DNA of 17,985 nucleotides from JACKCP01 sp034007295 (lineage in GTDB: Bacteria; Desulfobacterota; Desulfobacteria; Desulfobacterales; JACKCP01): NCBI GenBank assembly GCA_034007295.1, contig JAVERC010000057.1, positions 1 to 17,985 on the forward strand. Reading direction: 5' to 3'. The position numbers and the translations under genes are program-made. Under the pieces are notes generated by a model. The model worked only from the letters and a program-made list of their open reading frames with translations, was not told the origin of the DNA and searched no databases. Below are positions 6,597 through 14,220 of this stretch, piece by piece (within the stretch, counting starts at the first letter, position 1; each line of letters starts with the position of its first letter).

Positions 6597-7391
6597 ATGA
6601 CATCGTTTTTGCTTTACATGGCGCTTGGAAGTATTGCAGGACTTCTTGCAGGACTTTTGGGAATCGGCGGAGGACTTATCATAGTTCCTGTTCTTACAAT
6701 AATGTTTACATCATTTGGATTAAACGAAGCCTATATTCTGCATATGGCTCTTGGAACTTCACTTACAAGCATTATTTTCACATCCATATCAAGCATGGCA
6801 GCCCACCACAAAAGAGAGGCTGTAATCTGGCCGACTGTATTTAAAATAACCCCTGGGATTCTTGCCGGAACTTTTTCAGGTGCCTGGCTTGCATCAATGC
6901 TTTCAACAAATTTTTTAAAAATTTTTTTCAGTGTTTTTCTATTTTATGTGGCAACTCAAATGCTGCTTGGAATTAAACCAAAACCTGCTAGAACCCTTCC
7001 AAAAGCACCTGGAATGTTTGCTGCCGGCTCAATAATTGGAATTTTTTCAAGTCTTGTCGGAATTGGCGGAGGATCACTTTCAGTTCCTTTTCTGATCTGG
7101 TGCAATACCAAAATGCACAAGGCAATTGGAACATCTGCTGCAATAGGTTTTCCAATAGCAATTGCTGGTGCTGCTGGATATATAACTACTGGACTTGGGA
7201 TTAAAGGCCTTCCGGAATACAGCCTTGGATTTGTAAATCTTACAGCACTTCTTGGAATTGTAATTGCAAGCATGGCATTTGCACCCCTTGGAGCAAAACT
7301 TGCACACAGCCTTCCTGTTGACAAACTGAAAAAAATCTTTGCAGGTCTTTTGTATATTCTTGGTGCAAGAATGATGATTTCTTTATTTTGA
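6597..7391 (+). CDS. TauE/SafE (TSUP) family permease
   Basis: An integral membrane protein of 264 residues with the duplicated TSUP signature: LAGLLGIGGGLIIVP (about 17-31) and SSLVGIGGGSLSVPF in the second half (about 149-163). About eight hydrophobic segments can be counted. TSUP members move sulfite, sulfonates, organosulfur compounds or small carboxylates. The close linkage to an FCD-type GntR regulator, 12 nt upstream, favours an organic acid or sulfonate, but substrate is inference. The AAAGGA ribosome site overlaps the end of the regulator gene. It ends in tandem stops (TGA TAA) and is followed by a hairpin at 7415-7446. Confidence 0.88.
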   Translation: MTSFLLYMALGSIAGLLAGLLGIGGGLIIVPVLTIMFTSFGLNEAYILHMALGTSLTSIIFTSISSMAAHHKREAVIWPTVFKITPGILAGTFSGAWLASMLSTNFLKIFFSVFLFYVATQMLLGIKPKPARTLPKAPGMFAAGSIIGIFSSLVGIGGGSLSVPFLIWCNTKMHKAIGTSAAIGFPIAIAGAAGYITTGLGIKGLPEYSLGFVNLTALLGIVIASMAFAPLGAKLAHSLPVDKLKKIFAGLLYILGARMMISLF

Positions 7392-7414
7392 TAAAAACTA
7401 AAAAATTAAACATT

Positions 7415-7446
7415 TTTGTCTGCCTATAAAATTAATGGCAGACAAA
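7415..7446 (+). terminator. Hairpin after the permease gene, possible terminator
   Basis: TTTGTCTGCC (7415-7424) pairs perfectly with GGCAGACAAA (7437-7446) around a 12-nt AT loop, 24 nt after the permease stop. The following sequence is AT-rich (TATTAAAAGCATTTTT) but has no immediate T-run, so it may stop transcription less efficiently or protect the mRNA end. Confidence 0.55.
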
Positions 7447-7475
7447 TATTAAAAGCATTTTTCCTCAATATTATT

Positions 7476-7608
7476 TAATGAACAAAACTGCTTTTTTTAC
7501 AATTTCGTTATCAAATCTTAAATTTAATCTTAAAATAATATAACTCTTTAGCGATAAACTGAGAAAAAATTAGTTTCCTACTAAAAAGATGCTGTCTTTG
7601 GCCAATTA
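7476..7608 (-). repeat. Dispersed palindromic element, decayed copy D
   Basis: In the same orientation as copy B, the stretch reads TGAACAAAACTGCTTTTTTT, then AAATTTAATCTTAAAATAAT, AACTGAGAAAAAATT and TTTGGCCAATTAC, all recognisable against copies B and C. The central part is eroded. It lies about 110 bp before copy B, giving a direct pair inside the 7392-7916 spacer. The rest of that spacer is AT-rich without ORFs. Confidence 0.6.
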
Positions 7609-7718
7609 CAGAATCATTAGATAATTAATCCCCAATTTTTTATATATTAAGCCCTACAGAAAATCTTGTATAAGATTATTCTTTAATGCATAATAAAAAT
7701 GATTAATCTTTTAATTAG

Positions 7719-7856
7719 TTGCTGAACGGAAACGGCTTTTTTTGTCACTTCTAAACTCAGATTCAAAATTTAATCCTCAAAATACTTAATGTATCCTAAA
7801 GGTTAAATTTTTCATCTTCCTTGAACTGAACAAAAATTCCTGTTTTCAGCTAATCA
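7719..7856 (-). repeat. Dispersed palindromic element, copy B (inverted)
   Basis: 138 bp, reading TTGCTGAACGG to GCTAATCA on the plus strand; its reverse complement aligns nearly end to end with copy C, including a shared TTCAGTTCAAGGAAGATG and TTTTGAGGATTAAATTTTG. The flanks (TTAATTAG on the left, CTAATTAA on the right) are not a clean direct duplication, unlike copies A and C, though both contain TAATTA. It sits between the permease and the binding-lipoprotein gene. Confidence 0.85.
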
Positions 7857-7916
7857 CTAATTAATTCTAAAAATTCTGCACATTAAAAATTTTCCCAATA
7901 ATTATGGGAGGCTGTC

Positions 7917-9059
7917 ATGTTTTACAAACATTTGAAACCCTTTATCTTTATACTCATAAGCCTTTTTATTCTTTGCTCCTGTGAAAAAAAAGAAATTTTA
8001 ATCGGCTTTTCAGGAGAATTAACAGGCATAAACTCGGATCTTGGCATTCATGGAAGAAATGGTGCAGCTCTTGCAATTGAAGAAATAAACAATTCAGGAG
8101 GAATTAACGGCAAAAAATTAAGTCTCTTAGTAAAAGATGATGAAGGAAAGCCGGAAAAAGCAAAACAAACAGACAAAGAACTTATCAAAGAAGGTGTAAC
8201 AGCTATCATAGGCCATATGACCTCATCTCAAACCATGGCTGCATTACCTGAAATTGAAAAATCAGATGTCATTTTATTAAGCCCCACAACTTCTACCCCA
8301 CTTCTTTCAGAAAAAAAAGATAAGTTCTTCAGGATTCAGGGAAGTTCGGAATTTAGTGCTTGTGCTCTTGGCAGTTTTGCATCCCAAAATTTTGACATAA
8401 AAAATTTCCTTATACTCAAAACAGAAGACAACAAAAATTTTACAGAACCATATCAAAAAAATTTTTTAAAATGTTTTGCTAAAAACAATACCCCAATTAC
8501 ACATAAAACCATTCCACTAGAAATTGAGCAGGTAAAAGATTTTCTAATAAATATTTATTCTAAAAAAGATTATCAGGGAATTTTAATTATAACGTCTGCA
8601 AGAAGAACAACTGTAATTGCTCAAGTTCTATATCAAATGGAAAAAAAGCCTTTATTGTTTATAAGCAGCTGGGGTGCAACCGAGGCTTTGGTAAGACACG
8701 GTGGAAAATCGGTTGAAAATGCCTATCTTGCCAAAACCGGATTTACAGAGAAAACCAGAAAAGATTATAAAAATTTTTTGGAAAAATACATAGCCCGTTT
8801 TGGAAAAGTCCCCTCATTTTCAGCAGAGCAAGGATATTTGTCAGTAAAAATTTTAGCACTGGCATTAGAAAAAACAAAAGGTAAAAAACAAGGCCTTGAA
8901 AATGCAATTACCAATATAAAAAATTATAATAGCTTTCAGGGGAATTTAACAATTGATGAATTTGGAGACACAATCCTTCCAGTAAGTATTGTTCAGGTAA
9001 AAAATGGGAAATTAGATAAAATTTTGGAAATCGAGCCAAAAAGGAATTTTTTAAAGTGA
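7917..9059 (+). CDS. Leu/Ile/Val-type periplasmic binding lipoprotein
   Basis: A type I periplasmic binding protein (Peripla_BP_6) of 380 residues. A hydrophobic signal sequence ends in a lipobox LCSC with Cys22 as the lipidation site. Typical features follow: ILIGFSGELTG, HGRNGAALAIEEINNSGGIN, VTAIIGHMTSSQTMAA and LLSPTTSTP, the first-lobe elements that hold amino acids or related small ligands. No permease or ATPase genes are nearby. Instead its TGA stop overlaps the GTG start of a hybrid histidine kinase (GTGA), so the protein more likely serves as a ligand receptor feeding the kinase's periplasmic domain than as a transport component. GGGAGG precedes the ATG. The ligand is unknown. Confidence 0.88.
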   Translation: MFYKHLKPFIFILISLFILCSCEKKEILIGFSGELTGINSDLGIHGRNGAALAIEEINNSGGINGKKLSLLVKDDEGKPEKAKQTDKELIKEGVTAIIGHMTSSQTMAALPEIEKSDVILLSPTTSTPLLSEKKDKFFRIQGSSEFSACALGSFASQNFDIKNFLILKTEDNKNFTEPYQKNFLKCFAKNNTPITHKTIPLEIEQVKDFLINIYSKKDYQGILIITSARRTTVIAQVLYQMEKKPLLFISSWGATEALVRHGGKSVENAYLAKTGFTEKTRKDYKNFLEKYIARFGKVPSFSAEQGYLSVKILALALEKTKGKKQGLENAITNIKNYNSFQGNLTIDEFGDTILPVSIVQVKNGKLDKILEIEPKRNFLK

Positions 9060-11986
9060 AAAAACTTTCATCAATTATAAATGCATTTTTAATCAAATGG
9101 CTTCTTATTCCGGCAATAGTTTTTACAATTTTTTTTTCCACTTTCTGGATCTGCATAGAATTTAAGGAAATAAAACAATTACAACTCTATCACACAAAAA
9201 ATATCAGTCAGCATGTAAAAGCCTATTTATCAAATTGCAGCGACAACATAAGCCATGCTGAATTTCACCTTGACAACCCCTATTTTGTCGCAAAAAAATT
9301 ACAGGAGGTTGCAGGATCACATTTATCGTTTAATGCAATCTGTCTTTTAGACAAAAATATGAGAACAATTAAGTCTGTTCCAGAATACTCATTTAAGGGT
9401 GATTTTACAGGACTGATAAATCAAAAAAATACAAACCATACTTTTTTTCTCAGCTCTCCATATTATTCCATTCAAAAAAGCAAAACTACAGTTGCAATGC
9501 TCAAAAAGACCGACAAATATAATGGATTTATTTTGGCAGAGCTAAATTTATCAGGTCTTGATGATTATATAAAATCACTAACAGATTCAATAAAAAAAGG
9601 CTCTGTTTTTATTACAGATTCATATGGAAACCTTATTTCTCATTCCAATAGTAAACTTGTAAATTCCCAGGAAAATTTTGCAAATATGAAAATAATTAAA
9701 AGGCTGAAAAACAAAAAATCAGTCTCAGGTTTTTTTTTGGAAAAAAACGACTTAAAACTTATGAGCTGTGCAAAAATAAATTCTGCTGAATGGATTGTAG
9801 TTTTAGAACAAGATGCCATTACAATATTTAATCCTGTTATTATTTCTGGATTTTCATTTCTTTGTGCTGTTTTTATTTTATTTTTTTTATTTATTTTTCT
9901 TTTAAATAAAAGACTTTACAAATCTGTTGTTCTTCCAGTTTCAGATTTTGCAAAAAAAATTGATCTTATAAAAAAATCAAATGGACATTTAATTAAAATA
10001 TCAGAAACCAAAAGCCTGGAAAGTGAACCTTTTCTTGAGCTTTATCACTTAAATAAAAGCTTTTCAAAAATGCATGAAATCTTGGCTAAAAGAGAAAATG
10101 CTTTAAAAGAGAGTGAAGAAAAATACAAATCCATTGTTGAAGACAACCCAAGCCTTATATGTGCTTTTTTACCTGACGCAACAATAACCTTTGCAAACAA
10201 CGCTTATTGCAAATATTTCAATAAAACAAGAGAAGAACTTACAGGAACAAATTTTCTTGAGCTTCTGCCTGAAAATGACAGACAAACTGCTTTAAAAAAT
10301 CTTTCTCTTCTTACTTTTGATTCACCTATAAATGAAACCGAGCACCATGTAATAGACTCAAATGGAAAATTAAGATGGCATAGATGGATTGATCGGGCAA
10401 TTTTTGACAATAATAAAAAACTAATAAGTTTCCAGTCCATAGGTGAAGATATAACAGAAAAAAAAATAGACGAGGAAAATCTTGCAGCAGAACGAGAAAG
10501 GCTTGCAGTAACATTAAGAAGTATTGGAGATGGAGTAATAACAACTGATACACAAGGAAAAATAGTCCTTCTTAATAAAGTGGCAGAAAGCCTTACCGGC
10601 TGGAATCTGCAGGAAGCAAAAGGAAAAAATCTAACAGATGTATTTAATATAATAAATGAAGAAACAGGTGTTCCCCATGAAAATCCTGTTGAAAAAGTCC
10701 TTTCAACAGGTGAAATTGTTGAGCTGGAAAACCATACTATTCTTATTTCAAAAAACGGAGATAAAAGGGTTATCTCAGACAGCGGAGCTCCAATAAAAGA
10801 TATGAAAAGTAAAACAATTGGAGTTGTTCTTGTTTTCAGAGACATGACAGAAAAGAAAAAAATGCAGGAAGCTCTTGAAAAAACAGCCAAACTTGAATCA
10901 CTTGGGGTTCTTGCAGGTGGAATAGCTCATGATTTTAACAATCTTTTAGGAGGGATTTTCGGATACATAGATTTAGCCCTTGAATTATCAAATGAAGAAA
11001 AAATTAAAAAATTTTTAACTCTTTCAATGGATGCAATGGAAAGAGCAAAAAATTTAACAGGCCAGCTTCTTACTTTTTCAAAAGGCGGAGCTCCAATTAA
11101 AGAAACAGGACATTTGTTTCCTTTTATAAAACAGGCAGCTGATTTTGCTCTTAGCGGTTCAAACATAAAATGCAATTTTAAAATCCAAGATAATCTTCTT
11201 ATGTGCAATTTTGATAAAAATCAAATGGGACAGGTTGTTGACAATCTTGTTATAAATGCCAAACAAGCAATGCCTCTTGGGGGAGAGCTTAATATTGAAG
11301 CTAAAAATATATTTTTGGATCATCATCCGATTCTTAAACCAGGTCATTATATAGAAATATCATTCCAGGACACAGGCCCTGGTATTCCGCTTAATATCCA
11401 GCCAAGAATTTTTGATCCTTTTTTCACTACCAAAGAAAAAGGCCATGGAATCGGCCTTACAACAAGCTATTCCATAATTGAAAAACATGGAGGCTTAATA
11501 GAAGTTGAATCTTTACCAAAAAAAGGAAGTATTTTTAAAATTTATCTTCCAGCAAATGAAAGCGAATCTCTAAAAACAGAAAAACCATATCAGCAAAACC
11601 ATTATGGCTCAGGTGAAATTCTTATAATTGATGACGAGGAACTTTTGATATCAATGACTTCATCAATGCTTGAAATGCTTGGGTATAAAGCCGTCGGCAA
11701 AAAAAAAGCAGAAGAAGGAATTGAATATTTCAAAGAATCTAAAGCCAAAGGATTAAATATTTCAGCAATAATATGCGATCTTACAATTCCAGGAGGAATG
11801 GACGGTGTAAAAGCTGCTACTGAAATCAGAAAAATTGACACTGAAATTCCTATTTTTGTTTCAAGCGGATATTCAGAAGATCCTGTAATGACAAATCCTT
11901 TAAAATACGGATTTACAGCAAGTATTCCAAAACCTTTTAAAAGAAGTGAACTTTCAAGTCTTTTAAACAACTATTTAAAACTTTAA
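9056..11986 (+). CDS. Hybrid sensor histidine kinase (Cache-PAS-PAS-HisKA-HATPase-REC)
   Basis: The 976-residue protein starts at GTG, overlapping the binding-protein stop by four bases. Order: membrane segment about 12-32; periplasmic Cache-like sensor about 40-258; membrane segment about 262-286; linker and coiled coil; PAS about 356-475; PAS about 483-605; HisKA with phospho-acceptor His625 in GGIAHDFNN; HATPase with Asn734 (VINAKQAM), DTGPGIP and GHGIGL boxes; and a fused receiver with Asp859/Asp860, phospho-acceptor Asp908 and Lys959. All catalytic residues are present. The receiver is C-terminal and no output domain follows, so a separate phosphotransfer partner or regulator is expected elsewhere. 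Coupling to the lipoprotein suggests a two-part receptor. Confidence 0.92.
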   Translation: MKKLSSIINAFLIKWLLIPAIVFTIFFSTFWICIEFKEIKQLQLYHTKNISQHVKAYLSNCSDNISHAEFHLDNPYFVAKKLQEVAGSHLSFNAICLLDKNMRTIKSVPEYSFKGDFTGLINQKNTNHTFFLSSPYYSIQKSKTTVAMLKKTDKYNGFILAELNLSGLDDYIKSLTDSIKKGSVFITDSYGNLISHSNSKLVNSQENFANMKIIKRLKNKKSVSGFFLEKNDLKLMSCAKINSAEWIVVLEQDAITIFNPVIISGFSFLCAVFILFFLFIFLLNKRLYKSVVLPVSDFAKKIDLIKKSNGHLIKISETKSLESEPFLELYHLNKSFSKMHEILAKRENALKESEEKYKSIVEDNPSLICAFLPDATITFANNAYCKYFNKTREELTGTNFLELLPENDRQTALKNLSLLTFDSPINETEHHVIDSNGKLRWHRWIDRAIFDNNKKLISFQSIGEDITEKKIDEENLAAERERLAVTLRSIGDGVITTDTQGKIVLLNKVAESLTGWNLQEAKGKNLTDVFNIINEETGVPHENPVEKVLSTGEIVELENHTILISKNGDKRVISDSGAPIKDMKSKTIGVVLVFRDMTEKKKMQEALEKTAKLESLGVLAGGIAHDFNNLLGGIFGYIDLALELSNEEKIKKFLTLSMDAMERAKNLTGQLLTFSKGGAPIKETGHLFPFIKQAADFALSGSNIKCNFKIQDNLLMCNFDKNQMGQVVDNLVINAKQAMPLGGELNIEAKNIFLDHHPILKPGHYIEISFQDTGPGIPLNIQPRIFDPFFTTKEKGHGIGLTTSYSIIEKHGGLIEVESLPKKGSIFKIYLPANESESLKTEKPYQQNHYGSGEILIIDDEELLISMTSSMLEMLGYKAVGKKKAEEGIEYFKESKAKGLNISAIICDLTIPGGMDGVKAATEIRKIDTEIPIFVSSGYSEDPVMTNPLKYGFTASIPKPFKRSELSSLLNNYLKL

Positions 11987-12033
11987 ACAAAAAAAACAAG
12001 CCGTAAAACTGATCAATTGCTTTTTTACAAATC

Positions 12034-12062
12034 TTGCTTTTGCACCTCATTTCTCTTATAAA
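12034..12062 (+). promoter_or_regulatory. Probable promoter of the ATP-grasp gene
   Basis: TTGCTT (12034-12039), a 17-nt spacer and TATAAA (12057-12062) resemble a sigma70-type promoter. Transcription would begin near 12069, leaving about 27 nt of leader. This suggests the ATP-grasp gene is not simply cotranscribed with the kinase. Confidence 0.5.
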
Positions 12063-12095
12063 GACTTTTTTGATATGGATTTAAAACACTAAAAA

Positions 12096-13268
12096 ATGGA
12101 TTATAAAATGATTCTGCTTGACAAGCCTTATGTTTCAGACCTTTTAAAAGATACAATAATCAAAAATAATTTTCCTTTTACAGACCTTTCAGAAGGCAAA
12201 ATATTCAATTTTGAAAACAAAGGATTATCTGCAAAAGAAGCTGTAAATTTCATAAAAAATAATAACTTTTCCATTTATACGACATCTGAAAACTCCATAG
12301 GCTGGATTAACAAAAAACTTACTTTTACGGATTTAGGTAAAAAAATTGATATTTTTAAAAACAAGGTAAAATTCAGAAATCTCATAAAAAAAAATTATCC
12401 TGACTATTTTTTCAAGGAAATAAAATTTGATGAGCTTTTTAAAACAGACCCTGCAAACTTTGAATTTCCGCTTATATTAAAACCTTCAACTGGTTTTTTC
12501 AGTATGGGAGTATATAAGGTTTCAAATAAAGAAAAATGGGTAGAGGTTATTAATAAACTTAAAAATGAAATTAAAGGTCTTGAAAATATTTATCCGCCTG
12601 AAGTCATGGCAACAGATTCTTTTATAGTCGAAAAAGAAGCTGCTGGAGATGAATTTGCAGTTGATGCCTATTTTGACAATAATGGAAAACCAGTAATTCT
12701 TGGAATTTACAAGCACCTTTTTTCAGGAGATCATGATGTAAGCGACAGAGTTTACATAAGTTCAAAGGAAATAATTGAAGAGAATTTAAAAGAGTTTAGT
12801 CTTTTTCTTGAAAAAACAGGAAATCTTGCACAAATAAAAAACTTCCCTGTTCATGCAGAACTGAAAAAAGACAGTAAAAACAATATTATTCCCATAGAAA
12901 TAAACCCCATGAGATTTGGAGGATGGTGTTCAACAGCTGACATGACTTATTATTCATATGGATTTAACCCTTACGAATATTATTTTTTCAAAAAAAAGCC
13001 GGACTGGAATGAAATTTTAAAAAATAAAAAAGACAAAATCTTTTCAATTATTGTTCTTGATAATTCAACCGGAGTTGAAACCTCAAAAATAAAATCCTTT
13101 GATTATGATAAACTTCTTGGAACTCTTTCCTGTGTACTGGAATACAGAAAAATTGACTATACAAAATATCCGGTTTTTGGCTTTGTTTTTGCTGAATCAC
13201 TCAAGAATAATATGGAAGAAATTTATTATCTTCTTAATTCTACGCTTAATGAGTTTATTGAATTCTAA
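12096..13268 (+). CDS. ATP-grasp domain protein, substrate unknown
   Basis: ATP-grasp enzymes join a carboxylate to an amine, thiol or hydroxyl through an acyl-phosphate. Seen here: a nucleotide-binding strand and loop FPLILKPSTGFFSMGVYKV (124-142, Lys129), VEKEAAGDEFAVDAYF (178-193) and the metal-binding end HAEL...PIEINPMRFGG (253-276, Glu268, Asn270). The first 100 residues form the substrate-side pre-grasp domain and lack familiar motifs. Length is 390. The start is uncertain: no ribosome site precedes 12096, and the next in-frame ATG at 12108 (MILLDKP) is an equally plausible start. No partner biosynthetic genes adjoin; a palindromic repeat element begins 5-15 nt after the stop. Product unknown. 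Confidence 0.8.
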   Translation: MDYKMILLDKPYVSDLLKDTIIKNNFPFTDLSEGKIFNFENKGLSAKEAVNFIKNNNFSIYTTSENSIGWINKKLTFTDLGKKIDIFKNKVKFRNLIKKNYPDYFFKEIKFDELFKTDPANFEFPLILKPSTGFFSMGVYKVSNKEKWVEVINKLKNEIKGLENIYPPEVMATDSFIVEKEAAGDEFAVDAYFDNNGKPVILGIYKHLFSGDHDVSDRVYISSKEIIEENLKEFSLFLEKTGNLAQIKNFPVHAELKKDSKNNIIPIEINPMRFGGWCSTADMTYYSYGFNPYEYYFFKKKPDWNEILKNKKDKIFSIIVLDNSTGVETSKIKSFDYDKLLGTLSCVLEYRKIDYTKYPVFGFVFAESLKNNMEEIYYLLNSTLNEFIEF

Positions 13269-13273
13269 ACTTC

Positions 13274-13430
13274 CTAAACTAGTGATTGGCCGAAAACGAG
13301 AATTTTTTGCTCAGTTCAAGGAAGATGAAAAATTTAACCGCAGGAATACATGGAGTATTTTGAGGATTAAATTTTGAATCTGACGCAGAAATGGGCAAAA
13401 AAGGCCGTTTTCGTTCAGCAACTAAACTAG
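13274..13430 (+). repeat. Dispersed palindromic element, copy C, with perfect 9-bp direct repeats
   Basis: The best-preserved copy: core 13283-13421 (139 bp) from TGATTGGCCGAAAACG to TTTTCGTTCAGCAA. It is flanked by CTAAACTAG at 13274-13282 and 13422-13430, a perfect candidate target duplication. The left half and the reverse complement of the right half align over most of their length (CGAAAACG, TTTTTTGC, AAAATTTAA blocks), making the element one long imperfect palindrome. It sits 5 nt behind the ATP-grasp stop codon. Confidence 0.85.
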
Positions 13431-13431
13431 A

Positions 13432-13461
13432 TTTTCAAATTTAAAAATATTGATCTATAAT
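13432..13461 (+). promoter_or_regulatory. Possible promoter of the PH-like lipoprotein gene
   Basis: TATAAT at 13456-13461 is a perfect -10 box. The best -35 is a weak TTTTCA at 13432-13437 with an 18-nt spacer, immediately after the repeat element. Leader length would be about 50 nt. Confidence 0.4.
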
Positions 13462-13518
13462 GTTTTAAACTAAATATTTATCTTTTATTAGTTCAAAAAA
13501 CTTAACCGGAGCAAAGAA

Positions 13519-14175
13519 ATGAAAAAATTCTTAATGGTTTTTTTCATGGTTTCTTTCCTTTTTTCCTGCACCACAAAAACAGCCATGCAGACAGAAAAAG
13601 ACAAAAGCTTTCTTAAAGCACCTCTTATTCAAGGAGAATATGTAATAAGGGCAAACAGCTGTTCACTTGTTCCTGAAGCTGATTTCATGGCAGGTGGAAA
13701 GGCGGTTTTTGGTTCATGCTACCTTACAAATTTAAGATTTATTTACGAAGAATCAGAATGGGCAAGAACCCTTGCAGCACTTGCAAAGGCTGTTCCTGTA
13801 AATCAGGATTTCGGTGTTCAGCATCTTATAAAAGGGGCAACAGAAGTATTTAACGCAAATTATGTAATTGGTCTTGGAATGGATGGAAAACTTGGCATTG
13901 TAAAAAGAACGGGACAAATAATAATACCGCTCTCAGAAATTGAAAAAACAAGCATTTCAGGTTCAAGATTTTCAACATCTGATGCAGACTGTCTTGAAAA
14001 AATGAGATGGATTTCAATTAAAGGGGGCTATGACCAGATTTTTGTTTTTGAAATTTACGACCTTCCGCCTGATAAAACTAAAATGATGCCTCGCTTTGAC
14101 AACCACAACTGGGAAAAAATCATTGAAAAGACAGAAAAGGATTTCTTTGCACAAAAAGCTTTCAAACCAAGGTAA
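13519..14175 (+). CDS. Lipoprotein with GRAM/PH-like fold, function unknown
   Basis: A lipoprotein signal, KKFLMVFFMVSFLFSC, puts the lipidated cysteine at residue 17. The body (about 35-170) has the rhythm of GRAM or bacterial PH domains: an early GEYVIRANSCSLVP strand pair, then GSCYLTNLRFIYEE (the common xLTNxRLxF-like turn) and later IIIPLSEIEKTSISG, the paired strands preceding a helix. Such domains normally face lipids or proteins on the cytoplasmic side, so an exported, lipidated one is unusual. The insert between them (about 80-125) is helical. GGAG lies 7 nt before ATG. The MBL-fold gene begins 45 nt downstream and may be cotranscribed. Fold assignment is by pattern only. Confidence 0.65.
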   Translation: MKKFLMVFFMVSFLFSCTTKTAMQTEKDKSFLKAPLIQGEYVIRANSCSLVPEADFMAGGKAVFGSCYLTNLRFIYEESEWARTLAALAKAVPVNQDFGVQHLIKGATEVFNANYVIGLGMDGKLGIVKRTGQIIIPLSEIEKTSISGSRFSTSDADCLEKMRWISIKGGYDQIFVFEIYDLPPDKTKMMPRFDNHNWEKIIEKTEKDFFAQKAFKPR

Positions 14176-14220
14176 CAGGTACTATAACTTTTGACAGACA
14201 ATAAAAATACGGATTGAAAA

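Noticed and set aside
6956..7324. Open frame antisense to the TauE/SafE permease
   Set aside because: It overlaps the conserved second TSUP half and has no ribosome site or recognisable domain.
3265..9059. In-frame TGA codons as possible selenocysteine sites, given the selenium genes
   Set aside because: Where a gene ends in TGA (the permease, the binding protein), the protein already has full family length and another stop or a coupled start follows at once.
10204..10890. Long open frame antisense to the hybrid kinase
   Set aside because: Serine/phenylalanine-rich translation typical of the reverse strand of an AT-rich coding region; the sense strand encodes intact PAS domains.
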